8,243 nucleotides of DNA from JAQBDA01 sp041301185. GTDB taxonomy: Bacteria > Chloroflexota > Anaerolineae > Anaerolineales > UBA4823. Made by a program: the position numbers and the translations under genes. This document shows, piece after piece, positions 5,450 to 8,243 of this stretch (the stretch's first letter is position 1; each line of letters begins with the position of its first letter). The DNA lies in the NCBI GenBank assembly GCA_041301185.1, contig JBFYSV010000281.1, positions 1-8,243 of the forward strand, read 5' to 3'. The notes under the pieces are model-generated. The model was not told where the DNA came from. It did no database searches and saw nothing but the letters and a program-made list of their open reading frames with translations.

Positions 5450-7027
5450 TTAGCGAACGATGATCGATGTCTGGTTACCACTGGGATTGGATGTTACCGT
5501 TTGCTCACCCCTGACCAGTAATCCATGATAATTCTTCTCGTCTGCCACCACTTGCCAGCCGCTCAATACAAAGGGCACTGGTCCATCGGCTGCCATCCAC
5601 TCCCCGTTATACTTACGTGCAATATGGACGTGTTTTCCGGTGGCTCTGCCGCCTTCGCATGACGGGTGTCCCAGGACATCATCTAAATCCACCTGGCTGT
5701 TTGCCCGGATTAATTCACTCTCAGCCAGGTGGTAATACAGAAGCACCCAGCCGGTTTGCTCGTACCCATCCCCGTCCAGGTCCAGCACAACTGCATTCCT
5801 CTCCGCCCGGACAACCACCCCTGGTGCAGCCGCCCTGGCCCACCAGCTCGATACCGCGCAAGCCGCGCCTCCTGAAACAGGGGAAAAATCTATCGCCCCT
5901 CGCGGGGTACCCGAATCCCAGGCGGCATGCGGTCCAGCCGTAAAACTCCAGCGCTCCCCAGCCTGAAAGGGGAATTCCAGCACCGGCTGTGACAAGCCAT
6001 CTGGGATGAGAGCCCCTGAGAAAGCATCTCTTTCCCAGGGATCGCCGAACATCTGCGAATAGAGAACCGGAAATCCGGCTGGAGCGTACAGCACAGACTG
6101 CCAATCTTCCTGCCGGTAAAACATCGCCATCAGGTGCTGGAGAGCAGCTGTTCCCGGATTTATATTTGGATTGAGCCGGGCCATTTTCTGGTCGGAGAAC
6201 TTTACTGTCAGGCGGCTGCCCTGGCGCCAGCCATAGTAACCCACATTGAGTTGGGTGGCAATAATCTGCAGCTCCTCATATAACCCGCTCCTGCCCGGGA
6301 TATAGAATCCAAATGGATATTCCGCCCGCTCAGGATCAGCCGGAAATCCATACACCCAACCTGAGCGATATTCCAGGAGAGCCAACAACAAACGGGGGTT
6401 AATGGAAGCCTGGCTGGCAACCCGCCGGATGAGCTCAATACCGCTGACTGTCTCATCATCGATTTCCTGGCTATACACGCTGAGGTACCCGCCTGCCTCC
6501 TGAACAAACGAGTCGAGATCAAAGTCAACTGAGGTCGGCGAATAAACCACCTCGCTGTCCGGCAGAAGCCGCGCCGAGGGCAACAATTCACCCAGATCCC
6601 AGGGGATGTACAGCGTGTACCCGGCAGGGAGATAACCACTCTCCGGTAGGGCTTGCCCGGAGACTACCTGACCAACCTGAACCCCAAATCGAGCGGAAAG
6701 CGCATCCAGGGTATCCCCAGATTGGAGTGTATAGGTGAACAAACCGCTATTATCAGGACTGCCACTAACGGAAGTCGCATCAACCGGCAAGGGTGTAGTA
6801 TCTGGATAGGCGGTACCTGGGATGGGTGACACCTCAACCGGACCGCTACCCGGGTAGACCTGGGTGGCTTCAACTCCCGAGCTGGAGGGCACAGCCTGCA
6901 TCGTCTGGCGCAGCGCCTCGCTACCTGTTCCAGGAGCAACCGGCTTGGGCTTTGGGAAATTGCACGCCAGCCATGGGAGCGCCCACATAAGGGCCAATAT
7001 GTAAATCCACCTGGGCATCTTCAGCAC
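5450..7027 (-). CDS. Lipoprotein with LysM domain and M23-type metallopeptidase domain
   Basis: The 525-residue protein is probably an envelope-anchored peptidoglycan-binding and cleaving enzyme. It has a hydrophobic signal at about 6-21 ending in a lipobox (WLAC, Cys22), then a Pro/Ser/Thr-rich linker to about 95. A LysM domain follows at about 97-142 (YTLQSGDTLDALSARFG). A helical middle region, about 175-300, contains INPRLLLALLEYRSGW. The C-terminal M23/LytM-like domain, about 355-475, has the plausible zinc ligands His367 (AGPHAAW), Asp380 (GAIDFSP) and the H-x-H pair His466/His468 (GKHVHIA). Cys390 and Cys457 may form a disulfide. The longest reading starts with GTG at 7025-7027, with no clear ribosome site; ATG at 7016-7018, three codons in, also gives a workable signal peptide. 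It lies 35 bases after the dehydrogenase stop and may be co-transcribed with it. The domain call is good; activity is inferred. Confidence 0.87.
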   Translation of the reverse strand: MLKMPRWIYILALMWALPWLACNFPKPKPVAPGTGSEALRQTMQAVPSSSGVEATQVYPGSGPVEVSPIPGTAYPDTTPLPVDATSVSGSPDNSGLFTYTLQSGDTLDALSARFGVQVGQVVSGQALPESGYLPAGYTLYIPWDLGELLPSARLLPDSEVVYSPTSVDFDLDSFVQEAGGYLSVYSQEIDDETVSGIELIRRVASQASINPRLLLALLEYRSGWVYGFPADPERAEYPFGFYIPGRSGLYEELQIIATQLNVGYYGWRQGSRLTVKFSDQKMARLNPNINPGTAALQHLMAMFYRQEDWQSVLYAPAGFPVLYSQMFGDPWERDAFSGALIPDGLSQPVLEFPFQAGERWSFTAGPHAAWDSGTPRGAIDFSPVSGGAACAVSSWWARAAAPGVVVRAERNAVVLDLDGDGYEQTGWVLLYYHLAESELIRANSQVDLDDVLGHPSCEGGRATGKHVHIARKYNGEWMAADGPVPFVLSGWQVVADEKNYHGLLVRGEQTVTSNPSGNQTSIIVR

Positions 7028-7062
7028 GGGTTGATTTTACCAAAGAAGCCCAGTCGCGCCTT

Positions 7063-8013
7063 TCATGATAAATTGAAGTGGCTGCGATACCAGGCGATGG
7101 TCTCACGCACCGCGTCTATATGCGGGGTAGCATGATCGCCAAATGCGCGGGTAAATTTGCTGTGGTCGACCACAAACGGCTTATCAAACTCGTACATCAT
7201 CTCAACCGACTCGCGCGCCTCTGGGATGAATAGCCCGCCGATCGACATCATCAGCTTTCCCATCCCACTCATCCTTGGCGGCTTGCCAATTTGATCAAAG
7301 AATAAGGTCATTAACTCGCCTTGGGTCAGGGTGGGCGGGTTGGGAACATGCCAGGCCTGCCCCAACGCCTCCTCACGCTCGCCTAGGATGACTAAAGCCC
7401 TGCCGAAATCTTCAATATAGGTGTATGTATGGGGCAAATCCAGCTTACCAACCAGAGATGCGGGCTTGCCTTGTAAGGCGGGCAGGATCGCCCTCTCACC
7501 AAGAGTCGAAACCAGCACACCGGGACCATAGAAATCTGAGCCGCGCCCCAGAGCGGCACGCACTTTGCCGCTCTGGTGGGCTGCCAGGACCGCCTCAGCC
7601 AGCGCCGCCCGGGTTTTGCCTTTACGGGTGTGCGCTGCATAGGGTAAGCCCTCGTGTATCAGCCCAGCCACCTCGCCGTACATATACAGATTATCCCCAA
7701 CGATGAATTTTGCCCCCGCACTGGCAGCTCCCTCCAGGATGCTATTTTGTAGGGTTGGGAATTTCTCCTGCCATTCAGAATACTGGGGCTGGGCGCACTG
7801 GTACACCACACCTGCCCCCTGGCAGGCTTGACGGGTGAAATCCAGACTCAAGGCATCCCCTGCCACAACGCTCACCTCTGCCGGCACACCCTGGGGAGCT
7901 TTTCCACTGCGATTGACCATCTTGACGGGCTTGCCGCGCCGCACCAGCTCACGCATTACCGATAAACCCAGCGGACCTGTACCAAATATGACGTGGTATT
8001 GATTTTCAGACAC
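7063..8013 (-). CDS. Atypical NAD(P)-binding SDR, epimerase/dehydratase superfamily
   Basis: The 316-residue protein has a Rossmann N-terminus, VIFGTGPLGLSVM, with the GxGxxG-type loop at 11-16. It keeps other landmarks of extended/atypical SDRs: GDALS at 52-56, LYMYGE near 109-114, RGSDFYGPG at 157-165 and YTYIEDFGRAL at about 197-207. The usual active site is altered. The Ser/Thr expected before VYG is Asn108, and the YxxxK Tyr position appears to be Thr129 (TRKGK, with Lys133 kept). It is therefore probably not a classic sugar epimerase; a reductase or a binding/regulatory role is possible. The start is GTG at 8011-8013, with AAAGGA about 12 bases upstream and no in-frame ATG nearby. The gene follows a TetR-family gene by 62 bases, so it may be that regulator's target. 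The substrate is unknown. Confidence 0.85.
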   Translation of the reverse strand: MSENQYHVIFGTGPLGLSVMRELVRRGKPVKMVNRSGKAPQGVPAEVSVVAGDALSLDFTRQACQGAGVVYQCAQPQYSEWQEKFPTLQNSILEGAASAGAKFIVGDNLYMYGEVAGLIHEGLPYAAHTRKGKTRAALAEAVLAAHQSGKVRAALGRGSDFYGPGVLVSTLGERAILPALQGKPASLVGKLDLPHTYTYIEDFGRALVILGEREEALGQAWHVPNPPTLTQGELMTLFFDQIGKPPRMSGMGKLMMSIGGLFIPEARESVEMMYEFDKPFVVDHSKFTRAFGDHATPHIDAVRETIAWYRSHFNLS

Positions 8014-8075
8014 GATGATTTGATTCCTTTGTGTATGTGTAAGTATGATTAACGAATTGCCGAGATTTCCAGGCT

Positions 8076-8243
8076 CTACGACCGCATGCCCAGGCGTTGG
8101 TGAAATGCATATATCTCATATTCATATAAAGCTCCTCCATCGCCGATCACCGGTTGCAAGTGGTGGAATAGCTCCAGCATCACCATCCCATGAATCCGCG
8201 ACCACCCGCTCATCAAGAGGCAAACCAGCGCGTCCGGCAGATC
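8076..8243 (-). CDS. C-terminal fragment of a TetR/AcrR-family regulator (5' part beyond window)
   Basis: An open frame enters from the right edge and ends at a TAG at 8076-8078, giving 55 residues. The segment SGWSRIHGMVMLELFHHL resembles the WHG-type C-terminal ligand-binding domain of TetR-family repressors, where a W..lHG..slE pattern is typical. The DNA-binding N-terminus is outside the window, so the family call rests on this pattern and on the position beside a dehydrogenase gene, a common pairing. The last 25 codons are more AT-rich than the rest. The 62 bases after its stop hold no clear terminator, so read-through into the dehydrogenase is possible. Confidence 0.65.
   Translation of the reverse strand, partial: DLPDALVCLLMSGWSRIHGMVMLELFHHLQPVIGDGGALYEYEIYAFHQRLGMRS

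Noticed and set aside
8014..8075. TetR operator or promoter between the TetR-type gene and the dehydrogenase gene
   Set aside because: I looked for an inverted repeat and a -35/-10 pair. Only CATACT and short ACACATACAC-like repeats are visible, with no convincing dyad.

Overview
This window holds eight genes, all on the minus strand, so transcription runs from high to low coordinates. Two of them are cut by the window edges. The sequence is moderately GC-rich. The gene content suggests a free-living bacterium, most likely Chloroflexota (Anaerolineae-like): a twin-arginine sugar-binding lipoprotein, a Cache-HAMP-GAF NarL-type sensor kinase, an archaeal/SipW-like signal peptidase and a LysM-M23 lipoprotein. 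That assignment rests on family resemblance only. No phage, insertion sequence, CRISPR array, tRNA or rRNA was seen.

Reading in the direction of transcription, the right end (8243 to 5450) holds the C-terminus of a TetR-family regulator with a WHG-like domain, an atypical NAD(P)-binding short-chain dehydrogenase of the epimerase superfamily, and a secreted lipoprotein with a LysM domain and an M23-type metallopeptidase domain. These look like housekeeping or envelope genes and may be partly co-transcribed.

The left two thirds (5308 to 1) is a signalling locus. A NarL/FixJ response regulator has its own promoter-like sequence and is followed by a strong rho-independent terminator. Next comes a stand-alone receiver-domain protein, apparently with no Shine-Dalgarno sequence and a TATACT box only about 10 bases before its ATG. 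After a perfect 13-bp hairpin comes a tight three-gene operon: an extracytoplasmic sugar-type solute-binding lipoprotein, a membrane histidine kinase with a periplasmic double-Cache domain, and an S26-family signal peptidase with Ser/His catalytic residues that runs off the left edge. Spacings in this operon are 5 and 4 bases.

The main interpretation is that the solute-binding protein is a sensory partner of the kinase rather than a transport component. No ABC permease or ATPase gene lies between or beside these genes. The kinase's HisKA_3-type core would phosphorylate the NarL-type regulator, with the stand-alone receiver as a second acceptor or phosphate sink. This three-component arrangement, with two acceptors and a co-translated signal peptidase, is the most interesting part of the window. 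It is inferred from domain content and gene order.
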